9,717 bases of DNA from Comamonadaceae bacterium (GCA_947463845.1 CANHUM010000036.1:1-9717), one strand, 5' to 3'; positions 1 to 7,457 are shown, counted from the stretch's first letter. Made by a program: numbers and translations. Notes: generated by a model not told the origin, from the letters alone.

Positions 1-1059
1 GGCTTGTCCAAACACACGCATGTGATTGGCAAAACCCGGCCTGTCCAATCGACGGTCCAAAAAGGCGTCGGCGAGCTGAGCGTGTGGCGTGACACCAAAG
101 AGGTGTTTGCCGCCAAGCTCGAAGACCTGCACCAGGTCTGGGACAGCGTGAGCTGGAAGATTTGCCAGCAGCGCGACAACCCTGCTTGCGCAGATGCCGA
201 GCATGCGGCCGCAGGCCGCGCCGGTGACCCCGGCATGCATGTGTCACTGAGCTTTGACCCTGCCGAGAACGTGGCTGCACCGTTTTTGAACTTGTCGCGC
301 CCCAAAGTGGCGATCTTGCGTGAGCAGGGCGTCAACTCGCATGTGGAAATGGCCTACGCCTTTCACCAAGCCGGTTTCGAGTCGCATGACGTGCACATGA
401 CCGACCTGCAATCGGGCCGCGCCAACCTGGCTGACTTCAAAGGCTTGGTTGCTTGCGGTGGCTTCAGCTACGGCGACACGCTGGGCGCGGGCATGGGCTG
501 GGCACGCAGCATCACCTTCAACCCGACGCTGGCCGCGCAATTCAAGGCATTTTTCAGCCGCAGCGACAGCTTTGGTCTGGGCGTTTGCAATGGCTGTCAG
601 ATGTTTGCCGAATTGGCCGACATCATCCCGGGTGCGCAGGCTTGGCCGCGTTTCACCACCAATCAGAGCGAGCGCTTTGAAGCTCGCCTGTCCATGGTGG
701 AGGTGCTGGACTCTCCGAGCCTTTTCCTGCAAGGCATGGCGGGCAGCCGCTTGCCGATTGCAGTCGCCCACGGCGAGGGTTTTGCCAACTTCAAGCACCG
801 GGGCAATGCGACCCAGGTCATTGGCGCCATGCGCTTCGTGGACAACCAAGGCCAGGCGACCGAACAGTATCCTTTTAACCCTAACGGCAGTGCAGGTGGC
901 CTCACGGCCGTGACAACAGCCGATGGGCGGTTTACAGCCATGATGCCGCACCCCGAGCGGGTGTTCCGTAACGTGCAAATGAGCTGGACCAGCGGTGACA
1001 TTTCATTGAACAGCCCCTGGCTGCGCGTTTGGCAAAACGCCCGCAAGTGGGTGGGCTAA
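1..1059 (+). CDS. purL: Phosphoribosylformylglycinamidine synthase, C-terminal part (5' end outside window)
   Basis: PurL converts formylglycinamide ribonucleotide, glutamine and ATP to the formylglycinamidine ribonucleotide in de novo purine synthesis, in the cytoplasm. The reading frame is open from base 1, and the TTG at 4 is an internal codon rather than a start. The roughly 352 residues present are the end of the large single-chain enzyme (about 1300 residues in gammaproteobacteria). A linker with the conserved RDNPACAD and DPG elements is followed by the class I glutamine amidotransferase domain. That domain shows VAILREQGVNSHVEMA, GGFSYGDTLGAG, the nucleophile Cys in GVCNGCQM (window codon 196) and the catalytic His and Glu of MPHPERVFR (codons 317 and 319). 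All three catalytic residues are intact, so the glutaminase half should be active. The ammonia-using synthase half lies upstream, outside the window. The protein ends in the usual NARKWVG-type tail. A helicase gene follows after 12 nt on the same strand. Confidence 0.97.
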   Translation, partial: GLSKHTHVIGKTRPVQSTVQKGVGELSVWRDTKEVFAAKLEDLHQVWDSVSWKICQQRDNPACADAEHAAAGRAGDPGMHVSLSFDPAENVAAPFLNLSRPKVAILREQGVNSHVEMAYAFHQAGFESHDVHMTDLQSGRANLADFKGLVACGGFSYGDTLGAGMGWARSITFNPTLAAQFKAFFSRSDSFGLGVCNGCQMFAELADIIPGAQAWPRFTTNQSERFEARLSMVEVLDSPSLFLQGMAGSRLPIAVAHGEGFANFKHRGNATQVIGAMRFVDNQGQATEQYPFNPNGSAGGLTAVTTADGRFTAMMPHPERVFRNVQMSWTSGDISLNSPWLRVWQNARKWVG

Positions 1060-1066
1060 TCCCATC
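1050..1066 (+). promoter_or_regulatory. Hairpin with TGGGCTAATCCCA at the purL-helicase junction
   Basis: TGGG (1052-1055) pairs with CCCA (1061-1064) across a 5-nt loop, extended by a G·U and a G-C pair (1051/1065 and 1050/1066). The loop holds the purL stop codon TAA. The hairpin ends 5 nt before the helicase ATG, and no purine-rich ribosome binding site is visible there. GCTAAT (1055-1060) could also be read as a -10 box, with a TTGGCA at 1029-1034, but the 20-nt spacing is long. Its function is uncertain. It resembles the palindrome in front of rlhA. Confidence 0.35.
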
Positions 1067-1071
1067 ACCCC

Positions 1072-4000
1072 ATGAAGTCCGATACGCCTCGGCAGTGGTT
1101 TCCACCCTCGCAACTGGCTTTTTACTTTGACCAGGGCGCTTGGTCCCGCGGCACCACCTTGTACCTACAAAATAAGGTGGTTTCATCACAGCTCACGCCG
1201 GATGAAGAGGGGTGGCGTCTACAAGGCCAAGTTCAAGATGGCGAATCTCGACCTTACACGGTGAACGCTGAGCTGCGCGTGAGCCCAGGCGGAAACTTGA
1301 GCGATTGGCGCAGCGGTTGCACTTGCCCGGTGGGGCGCTACTGCAAGCACGGCGCAGCCTTGGGCATTCTGGCATCCATGCAGGGCTTGACCCTGCTCAA
1401 CGATTGGGGTGACGACGAGCCATCCTCCGAGGTGCTGGCGCGTCGCGACCAAATGGAAAAAGAAAGGGCCTTGAATCAAGCCGAATATCTGGTCCGTGAG
1501 TGGCTGAGCCGACTTGAAAATGCCCATGGACCGTCGGCCCTCAGTTTGCCAGGCAGCAACCAGGATCAGTTCGTCTATGTTGTTTCTGTGGTGCACGTGG
1601 GTGAAAAGCCACTGTTTCACCTGAGCGTCAAGCGCGCAGTACAAAAGCGCAATGGCGAATGGGGCAAGCCTAAAAAAATCTCGAATGACCCGTCCCGGCT
1701 GGATCCGATCTGGCACAACAGCACCCCTCTGGACCGTGATATTTTGGGCTTGATGAAGGCCTGTCCTGCGGCCAACAGTTTCAGTTCGTATGGATTTCAG
1801 AGTGACGTCAAGCTGCTTGGCATGCCAGGGCAAGTGCTTCTCAAGTTGTGCAGCCAAACCGGTCGTTTGATGTCGGCCGAAGGCGAAGTCTCGCTGCGTT
1901 GGAGCGACTCGACCATGGCGCTGGTCGGCACTTGGCATGAGGTGGCGCCCAAAGACAATTTGCCGGGTGGCTGGAAGCTGAGCATGCAGCCTCAGCGTGC
2001 TGGGGTGGTCTATGGCATGAACGAGCCACCGTTGTACATGGACCCGCTACAAGGCGATTGCGGTTTGCTGGACACACAAGGTCTGAGCGCGAATGAATTG
2101 CAGTTGATGGCCTCAGCCCCTGTGCTGCCCGAGAGCGTGGTATTCAAATTCCAGAACCAATTGCTGGAACGTTTGGGGCCGATTCCTTTGCCACCCGTCA
2201 TGGCCCACATTCCCGAGGTCAGTGGTGTCGAGCCCCGACCCGTTCTCGAGATTTCGCCTGTTGATCCCCGTGATCGAGACACCCTGGGTCTGTTCATGGC
2301 CGAGTTGAGTTTCGATTACGCCGGTCATTGCGGCTTTTGGGTCGGGAACCAAATTCGCGTCATGACGGGCCATGGGACTCAGGCCTGCATGGTGGTGCGC
2401 GATCTGCTGGCGGAGCGCAAGGCGTGGGAGAAGTTGCACGCTTTGGGCCTTTCGGTTCGATCCCAAAACATGTTGACGCTTGCCACAACGCGTCCTCAAC
2501 AGGTCTGGCTGCAATGGCTGGAGCAGGATTTTTCGCCCTTGCGTCAAGCCGGTTTTGAGGTGCGTTTCGACTCCAAGCAGACCCGGTGGCTGCGGCAAGC
2601 CGACGATGTGCACATCCACCTCTCCGACGATGCAGAGGCACCCGAGACCTCGCCTTGGTTTGATTTGTCTTTGGGCATGGACGTGGATGGCCACCGCGTG
2701 AACATTTTGCCCTGGGTGCCCACCATCCTGACGACATTGACCCGCATCCAAGTGGGGACCGCCGAAGGCGAGAGCGCCGTTTTGCCGCCTTTTTTGTACC
2801 TGCCCGAGCTTCATGGCGACGGATTTGTGAAGCTGCCTACTGCCAAGATTGAACCCTGGCTGAACACCCTGATGGAGCTGGTTTCAGAGCGCGGTCGCGA
2901 CTGGAGCGGCGACCAGCTGCGACTTTCACGACTGGAAGCCTTGCGCACGGCGGCCTCATTGGGTGAGGGCGTGGCGTGGGCGGGCGCCCAAAGCCTGATG
3001 CATCTGGTAGAACAAATGCGCGGCATCGAAAGCTTGCCCGCGGTCACCGCACCCGCCAGCTTGCAAGCCACGTTGCGGCCTTACCAGCAGCAAGGCTTGA
3101 ATTGGTTGCAGTTTTTGCGTGGGCACCACTTGGCCGGCATCCTGGCCGATGACATGGGCTTGGGCAAAACCCTGCAGACCCTGGCCCATATCCTGACCGA
3201 AAAAGAAGCGGGTCGACTTCAGCGCCCGGCGCTGATTGTGGCCCCCGTGAGTTTGCTTGGCAATTGGCAACGTGAAGCTGCCCGCTTTTGCCCCAGTTTG
3301 CGTACCCACATCCACCACGGCCTGTCGCGCCATGAGACCGCGCAAGAGCTGAGCGGTTTTGACATCGTGCTCACGCCTTATTCTCTGCTGCACCGAGACC
3401 GCGACTTGTGGATGGCCATCGACTGGCACCTGTTGGTGCTGGACGAAGCCCAAAACATCAAGAACGCCAACACCCACGCAGCGCAAACGGTGGGCGACAT
3501 TCCTGCTGCTCACCGTCTGTGCTTGTCGGGTACGCCCATGGAAAATCACCTGGGCGAGCTGTGGAGCCTGTTCCACTTTTTGATGCCCGGCTTTTTGGGC
3601 AGCCAAAAGCGTTTTGGTGAGCTGTTTCGCCACCCGATTGAGCGCCTAGGCCACAGCGAAAAATTGGACCAGCTGCGCAAACGCATCACCCCCTTCATGC
3701 TGCGACGCACCAAGGATGTGGTGGCTAGTGAGCTGCCGCCCAAGGTCGAGACATTGATGCCTGTGCCTTTGCAAGGGCAGCAGGCAGATCTGTATGAAAC
3801 GATCCGCCTGGGCATGGAAAAAACCGTGCGCGAAGCCTTGAATGCGCAAGGTTTGGCCAAATCGCAAATCACCATTTTGGACGCATTGCTCAAGCTGCGT
3901 CAGGTGTGTTGCGACCCGCGCTTGCTCAAGCTGGGCAAGGCCCATCAGGTTCAGCAATCGGCCAAGCTCACGCAATTGCTCGACATGCTGCCCGAGATGG

Positions 4001-4473
4001 TGGCCGAGGGGCGCAAGATTTTGTTGTTCTCGCAGTTCACGCAAATGCTCAGCCTGATCGAGCAAGAGTTGCCACGCCTGGGGATCTCTTGGGTCAAGCT
4101 CACGGGTCAAAGCAAAAACCGCGACAAACTCATCGACCAGTTCACCAGCGGGCAGGTGCCGCTGTTCCTCATCAGTCTGAAAGCCGGCGGTGTGGGTCTG
4201 AACTTGCCACAGGCCGACACCGTGATCCATTACGACCCGTGGTGGAACCCCGCCGTTGAAAATCAGGCCACTGACCGCGCTCATCGCATCGGCCAAACGC
4301 AAAGCGTGTGGGTGATCAAACTCGTAGCCCAGGGCACCATTGAGGAGCGCATGCTGACCCTGCAAGAGCGCAAGGCCCTCCTCGCACAAGACATCTATGC
4401 GGGCGCGGTTCAGCGCCAAGAGCCGTTGTTTGGCGAGTCGGACCTGAATGAACTTCTCAAGCCACTGGATTGA
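1072..4473 (+). CDS. SWIM zinc-finger SNF2-family helicase-like ATPase (1133 aa)
   Basis: This is a large cytoplasmic, DNA-dependent superfamily 2 ATPase of the SNF2/RapA type, expected to translocate on duplex DNA and remodel protein-DNA complexes; its exact substrate is unknown. Residues 83-93 (CTCPVGRYCKH) form a SWIM-type zinc site with Cys83, Cys85, Cys91 and His93. Residues about 120-640 are a long region I do not recognise in detail. The helicase core starts near LRPYQ (668-672). It has Walker A DDMGLGKT (693-700), Walker B DEAQ (791-794), motif III SGTPMEN (819-825), a C-terminal lobe with SLKAGGVGLNLP, and motif VI QATDRAHRIGQ (1065-1075). All core motifs are intact. The ATG at 1072 is 12 nt after the purL stop and has no Shine-Dalgarno sequence at normal spacing, although a small hairpin sits there. 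It may be co-transcribed with purL. A role in transcription recycling or DNA repair is plausible by family but not shown here. Confidence 0.93.
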   Translation: MKSDTPRQWFPPSQLAFYFDQGAWSRGTTLYLQNKVVSSQLTPDEEGWRLQGQVQDGESRPYTVNAELRVSPGGNLSDWRSGCTCPVGRYCKHGAALGILASMQGLTLLNDWGDDEPSSEVLARRDQMEKERALNQAEYLVREWLSRLENAHGPSALSLPGSNQDQFVYVVSVVHVGEKPLFHLSVKRAVQKRNGEWGKPKKISNDPSRLDPIWHNSTPLDRDILGLMKACPAANSFSSYGFQSDVKLLGMPGQVLLKLCSQTGRLMSAEGEVSLRWSDSTMALVGTWHEVAPKDNLPGGWKLSMQPQRAGVVYGMNEPPLYMDPLQGDCGLLDTQGLSANELQLMASAPVLPESVVFKFQNQLLERLGPIPLPPVMAHIPEVSGVEPRPVLEISPVDPRDRDTLGLFMAELSFDYAGHCGFWVGNQIRVMTGHGTQACMVVRDLLAERKAWEKLHALGLSVRSQNMLTLATTRPQQVWLQWLEQDFSPLRQAGFEVRFDSKQTRWLRQADDVHIHLSDDAEAPETSPWFDLSLGMDVDGHRVNILPWVPTILTTLTRIQVGTAEGESAVLPPFLYLPELHGDGFVKLPTAKIEPWLNTLMELVSERGRDWSGDQLRLSRLEALRTAASLGEGVAWAGAQSLMHLVEQMRGIESLPAVTAPASLQATLRPYQQQGLNWLQFLRGHHLAGILADDMGLGKTLQTLAHILTEKEAGRLQRPALIVAPVSLLGNWQREAARFCPSLRTHIHHGLSRHETAQELSGFDIVLTPYSLLHRDRDLWMAIDWHLLVLDEAQNIKNANTHAAQTVGDIPAAHRLCLSGTPMENHLGELWSLFHFLMPGFLGSQKRFGELFRHPIERLGHSEKLDQLRKRITPFMLRRTKDVVASELPPKVETLMPVPLQGQQADLYETIRLGMEKTVREALNAQGLAKSQITILDALLKLRQVCCDPRLLKLGKAHQVQQSAKLTQLLDMLPEMVAEGRKILLFSQFTQMLSLIEQELPRLGISWVKLTGQSKNRDKLIDQFTSGQVPLFLISLKAGGVGLNLPQADTVIHYDPWWNPAVENQATDRAHRIGQTQSVWVIKLVAQGTIEERMLTLQERKALLAQDIYAGAVQRQEPLFGESDLNELLKPLD

Positions 4474-4488
4474 GTTGTCAATTCAGTG
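4463..4488. terminator. Hairpin spanning both stop codons between convergent helicase and rlhA genes
   Basis: CACTGGATTG (4463-4472) pairs with CAATTCAGTG (4479-4488) around a 6-nt loop. On the + strand RNA this is ten pairs including one G·U; on the minus strand the same position becomes a C·A mismatch. The stem covers the TGA of the helicase gene (4471-4473) and the complement of the rlhA stop (4483-4485). It fits a compact shared transcription end for convergent genes. There is no T-run on either side, so it is not a classical intrinsic terminator and may only be a 3' end stabiliser. Confidence 0.4.
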
Positions 4489-6453
4489 CAGGCCCACCAC
4501 AGGTTTGCTCTTGTAGAAATGAACCGGGCTTTCAGGCACGGCGCTCAGCACCGATTTCTTGATTTTTCCGACCACATGCATTTCGCAGGGTTTGCAGTCA
4601 AAGCGCAGGGTGAGTTTTTCCTTGCCATTGATCAGCTGCATCGGTTCGGCTTTGACGGTGCCTTGCACGCCGGTCACGCCCTTCGCTTGCTTGGGACACA
4701 GGCTCAGACTGAAGCGTACGCAGTGCTTGGTGATCATCAGGCTGACTTCACCCAACTCTTCCTGAGCCTCATAGGCGGCAGCGATCACCTTCACACCGTG
4801 CTTGGCATAAAAATCACGGGCCTTTTGGTTGAACACATTGGCCAGATAAGTCAGTGTGTCTTCGGGGTAGGCAACAGGGGGTTCCAATGGCACAGCACGT
4901 GGCATGCGGCTAAGGCCCGCTGCGCGGGCGGCTTCTAGCGCTTGCACGGCATCACGTCTCAGCGCATTGAGTTGTGAAGGCGGTACAAACCAAAGGCGGG
5001 GCAGAGCCAGTTGCACATCCAGTGGTTCGAACAAAGTGTCGCCCAGCTTGCCCAATGCGCTTTTGAGTTTGTCCTCTGCCTGGGCAGCGTCCTTGGGGGC
5101 TTGCCAGGCGATTGCCATGTTCGCCGTGCCCGTGTGGCCCGCTTCGTCGGTCAGCGTCAGTTGCAGGCCATCGGCACTTTCGGCCAGCTGTATCCACACG
5201 CCCATCCGGCGTTCGGCCGATTTTTTGTCCAGCGTGCGCACCCAGCTCATGTCACGGTTGCGGTTGATCTGCACGCCTGTGCGCAGATCTTTGAAGCTGG
5301 TCATGGGATCTTTGGGAAACAGTCGCCAGACCCCTTTGGCTTTCTGGGCTTCGGCTCGGTTGATCTGCAGACCCACCAGCTCTTTTTGCAGATCGTAGTA
5401 GCAAAGACCATCGCCGTTATGCAGCGCGATGGCGGGGTTGTCGGTGGTGATCTCGACATGTTCGGCCGAAACCTTGCTGACCCAGCCAATCGGCTGGCCC
5501 GGATTTTTGGGGGTATCGAAGGCGCCGATGTCTTCCTTGCGACCTTGCACAAAGTAGTCGGTGAACTCGCGGTTGAAGTTCTGATTCGGGTCTGGCTCGA
5601 AGCTGAAGGTGGTGTGACCGTGCGAGGATGGGGCCAGCTCGGGACGCTCGGTCAGCACTTCGTCGAAAAGCTTGCGGTAATGGGCGGTGATGTTCTTCAC
5701 GTAGGCCATGTCCTTGTAACGGCCTTCAATTTTGAAGCTGCGCACCCCGGCGTCGACCAGCTCACGCAGGTTCTCGCTCTGGTTGTTGTCTTTCATGCTC
5801 AGCACATGCTTGTCGTGCGCCACAATGCGACCTTGTGCGTCTTTGACCTCGTAGGGCAGGCGGCAGGCCTGCGAGCAGTCCCCCCGGTTGGCGCTGCGTC
5901 CGGTATGCGCGTGGCTGATGAAGCACTGCCCGCTGTAGGCCACGCACAAAGCGCCGTGCACAAAAAATTCGATCACGGTGCGCTGGGTGTCCACCGCGTC
6001 CCGGATGGCCGCAATTTGCGGCAACGTCAGCTCACGCGCCAGCACAATTTGCGACAAACCGGCGTCTTGCAGAAAACGGGCTTTTTCGGGGGTTCGGATG
6101 TCGGTTTGGGTGCTGGCGTGCAGCTGGATGGGCGGCATGTCGATCTCCAGCAGTCCCATGTCCTGGATGATCAAAGCATCGACCCCTGCGTCATACAACT
6201 GCCAAGCCAGTTGGCGCGCACCTTCGAGTTCGTCGTCGCGCAAGATGGTGTTGAGCGTGACAAAAATACGGCTGTGAAAGCGGTGCGCGTATTGCACCAG
6301 CCGGGCAATGTCCTGCACCGAGTTGTCGGCGGTGGACCGCGCCCCGAACGAGGGGCCGCCAATATAGACCGCATCCGCTCCGTGGTTCACGGCTTCGATG
6401 CCGATCTCCAGGTTGCGAGCAGGGGCCAAGAGTTCGAGTTGGTGGGGCTGCAT
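4483..6453 (-). CDS. rlhA: 23S rRNA C2501 hydroxylase, U32 peptidase family (RlhA/YdcP-like)
   Basis: At 656 residues this matches the E. coli RlhA length (about 653) and not the shorter tRNA hydroxylase TrhP/YegQ (about 450). RlhA makes 5-hydroxycytidine at C2501 in the peptidyl transferase centre of 23S rRNA and, from published work as I recall it, depends on prephenate and iron. The N-terminal TIM-barrel-like U32 domain shows ELLAPARN, HGADAVYIGGPSFGAR, the ASTQ element and the U32 signature around EFFVHGALCVAYSGQC (Glu162, Cys170, Cys177). Cys193 and Cys197 follow in GDCSQACRLPY, making a four-cysteine cluster suited to metal or Fe-S binding. Then come SMKDN and SFKIEGRYKDM. The C-terminal third carries NVFNQKARDFY, ITKHC, LCPKQAKG and FDCKPCEMHVVGK, which are characteristic of the long RlhA branch. 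The ATG at 6453 aligns with the E. coli N-terminus to within a few residues. No Shine-Dalgarno is visible; a perfect palindrome lies just upstream. Confidence 0.93.
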   Translation of the reverse strand: MQPHQLELLAPARNLEIGIEAVNHGADAVYIGGPSFGARSTADNSVQDIARLVQYAHRFHSRIFVTLNTILRDDELEGARQLAWQLYDAGVDALIIQDMGLLEIDMPPIQLHASTQTDIRTPEKARFLQDAGLSQIVLARELTLPQIAAIRDAVDTQRTVIEFFVHGALCVAYSGQCFISHAHTGRSANRGDCSQACRLPYEVKDAQGRIVAHDKHVLSMKDNNQSENLRELVDAGVRSFKIEGRYKDMAYVKNITAHYRKLFDEVLTERPELAPSSHGHTTFSFEPDPNQNFNREFTDYFVQGRKEDIGAFDTPKNPGQPIGWVSKVSAEHVEITTDNPAIALHNGDGLCYYDLQKELVGLQINRAEAQKAKGVWRLFPKDPMTSFKDLRTGVQINRNRDMSWVRTLDKKSAERRMGVWIQLAESADGLQLTLTDEAGHTGTANMAIAWQAPKDAAQAEDKLKSALGKLGDTLFEPLDVQLALPRLWFVPPSQLNALRRDAVQALEAARAAGLSRMPRAVPLEPPVAYPEDTLTYLANVFNQKARDFYAKHGVKVIAAAYEAQEELGEVSLMITKHCVRFSLSLCPKQAKGVTGVQGTVKAEPMQLINGKEKLTLRFDCKPCEMHVVGKIKKSVLSAVPESPVHFYKSKPVVGLH

Positions 6454-6455
6454 GG

Positions 6456-6472
6456 GCTGGGATTATCCCAGC
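6456..6472. promoter_or_regulatory. Perfect 17-nt palindrome in the rlhA start region
   Basis: GCTGGGAT-T-ATCCCAGC is a perfect inverted repeat about one central base. It begins 2 nt upstream of the rlhA ATG (complement of 6451-6453), where a ribosome binding site would normally lie. On the minus strand it contains GATAAT (6467-6462), a good -10 box that would start transcription at or within a few bases of the ATG. No convincing -35 is seen 16-18 nt further upstream. It could be an operator, an mRNA hairpin that masks initiation, or a -10 with coincidental symmetry. Confidence 0.45.
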
Positions 6473-6543
6473 TTGTGCCCTTTCGCAGTGGGTGAAGCCT
6501 GAACCCCTGTCATCGACCATCTCATGTGACAACGGTGCACATG

Positions 6544-6569
6544 AAAAAACGCGACCGAAGTCGCGTTTT
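6544..6569 (-). terminator. Intrinsic terminator of the parvulin gene with UUCG tetraloop
   Basis: Read on the minus strand, CGCGAC (6555-6550 region partner 6565-6560) forms a perfect stem with GTCGCG closed by TTCG, giving the exceptionally stable C(UUCG)G loop. It is followed by six T residues (6549-6544). Four A residues precede the stem and can pair with the T-run. It lies 20 nt after the parvulin stop codon. The A/T flanks make the element partly bidirectional, but no + strand gene needs it here. Confidence 0.9.
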
Positions 6570-6589
6570 CCAGTGGAACACAGCCCAGA

Positions 6590-7363
6590 TCACTGGATCT
6601 TGGCTTTGCTGCGCAAACCTTCCTGGAAGCTGCTGAGTTTTTGCTGCTGCAGCTGCTGCGCGATCTGTGGTTTGACTTCATTCAATTTGGGCAGTTCTGC
6701 TTCGCGCACATCGTCCACGCGGATGATGTGGAAACCAAACTGGCTCTTGACGGGTGTATCGGTCATCTGGCCTTTGGCCAGTTTCACCATGGCGTTAGAA
6801 AATTCGGCTACATAGCTGCCGGCAGAGGCCCAGTCCAGATCGCCACCGTTGGCACCGGAGCCTGGGTCCTTGGAGACTTTTTTGGCCAAGTCCTCAAACT
6901 TGGCCCCTTTTTTGATGTCGGCGATCAAGGCTTTGGCCTCATCTTCCTTGTCCACAAGAATGTGGCGAGTGCGGTATTCCTTGCCACCATTGGCTGCTAC
7001 GAACTTGTCGTATTCGGCCTTGATCTCGGCGTCGGTCACAGGATTCTTTTTCTGATAATCCGCGAACAATTGGCGGATCAAAATGGTCTGACGGGCCAGT
7101 TCCAGTTGCATCTTGTAGTCTTCACTGGCATCGAGGCCGCGTTTTTTGGCTTCTTGCATGAAAACCTCGCGAGCGATGAGCTCTTCCTTGATTTGAGCCA
7201 TCACATCCGGCGTCACGGGTCGGCCCGAAGCCTCCACTTGTTGCTGAAGCGCCTTGACGCGCGAAGAAGGCACGGGCTTGCCATTGACAACGGCCAGGTT
7301 TTGGGCAAAGGCGGGAGAGGCCAACAGGGCTACCAAAGCGGCGCTGAGCATTTGCTTTTTCAT
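6590..7363 (-). CDS. Periplasmic parvulin-type peptidyl-prolyl isomerase / chaperone (Par27-like)
   Basis: The 257-residue protein begins with a clear Sec signal peptide, MKKQMLSAALVALLASPAFA, with likely cleavage after residue 20, so the mature protein is periplasmic. Residues about 30-125 form a helical SurA/PpiC-like chaperone region rich in charged residues. Residues about 129-219 are a rotamase (parvulin) domain with RTRHILV (131-137), FEDLAKKVSKDPGSGANGGDLDW (156-178) and the closing QFGFHIIRV (208-216). A basic, glutamine-rich helical tail follows. Size and layout match Bordetella Par27, a periplasmic prolyl isomerase and chaperone for outer-membrane proteins; that assignment is by family, not proven. 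A strong ribosome binding site fixes the ATG at 7363. The gene is flanked by terminators on both sides, so it is probably transcribed alone. Confidence 0.92.
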   Translation of the reverse strand: MKKQMLSAALVALLASPAFAQNLAVVNGKPVPSSRVKALQQQVEASGRPVTPDVMAQIKEELIAREVFMQEAKKRGLDASEDYKMQLELARQTILIRQLFADYQKKNPVTDAEIKAEYDKFVAANGGKEYRTRHILVDKEDEAKALIADIKKGAKFEDLAKKVSKDPGSGANGGDLDWASAGSYVAEFSNAMVKLAKGQMTDTPVKSQFGFHIIRVDDVREAELPKLNEVKPQIAQQLQQQKLSSFQEGLRSKAKIQ

Positions 7364-7369
7364 CGTTTA

Positions 7370-7375
7370 TTCCTC
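7370..7375 (-). promoter_or_regulatory. Shine-Dalgarno of the parvulin gene
   Basis: GAGGAA on the minus strand lies 6 nt upstream of the ATG at 7363. It is the best ribosome binding site in the window, supports this start, and fits a highly translated periplasmic chaperone. Confidence 0.8.
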
Positions 7376-7392
7376 AATGACGCGAAGTCAGA

Positions 7393-7421
7393 TTTCTGTG
7401 TAGGGGTGCAGAAGGTTTCAA
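7393..7421 (-). promoter_or_regulatory. Possible promoter of the parvulin gene
   Basis: On the minus strand TTGAAA (7421-7416) resembles a -35 box. After 17 nt, CAGAAA (7398-7393) matches only three of six -10 consensus bases. A separate promoter is expected because a terminator precedes the gene, but this exact placement is weak. The -35 would overlap the T-run of the upstream terminator. Confidence 0.25.
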
Positions 7422-7453
7422 AAAAAGGGGCTGCCACAGATGAGTGACGGCCC
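7420..7453 (-). terminator. Intrinsic terminator after bolA, ending the selO-msrB-yciB-bolA unit
   Basis: On the minus strand GGGCCGTCAC (7453-7444) pairs with GTGGCAGCCC (7437-7428) around a 6-nt loop. That gives ten positions with one C·A mismatch and one T·G wobble. A C and seven T residues (7426-7420) follow. The hairpin starts 4 nt after the bolA stop codon. Stem, loop and T-run all fit Rho-independent termination. Confidence 0.85.
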
Positions 7454-7457
7454 GGGT

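Noticed and set aside
244..978. A 244-codon minus-strand open frame opposite purL
   Set aside because: It is antisense to the conserved amidotransferase domain and its translation has no recognisable motif.
1072..4473. The SNF2 ATPase as part of a phage-defence system (DISARM-like)
   Set aside because: No methyltransferase, DUF1998, phospholipase D or other partner gene is nearby; the neighbours are purL and rlhA, both housekeeping genes.
5011..6495. A 494-codon open frame on the + strand opposite rlhA
   Set aside because: It is wholly antisense to a protein with clear family motifs along its length. Its translation shows no recognisable domain and has the His/Gln/Val-rich composition typical of a shadow frame in GC-rich DNA.
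6641..7447. A 268-codon open frame on the + strand opposite the parvulin gene
   Set aside because: It is a shadow of the parvulin reading frame, which has a signal peptide, rotamase motifs, a ribosome binding site and its own terminator.
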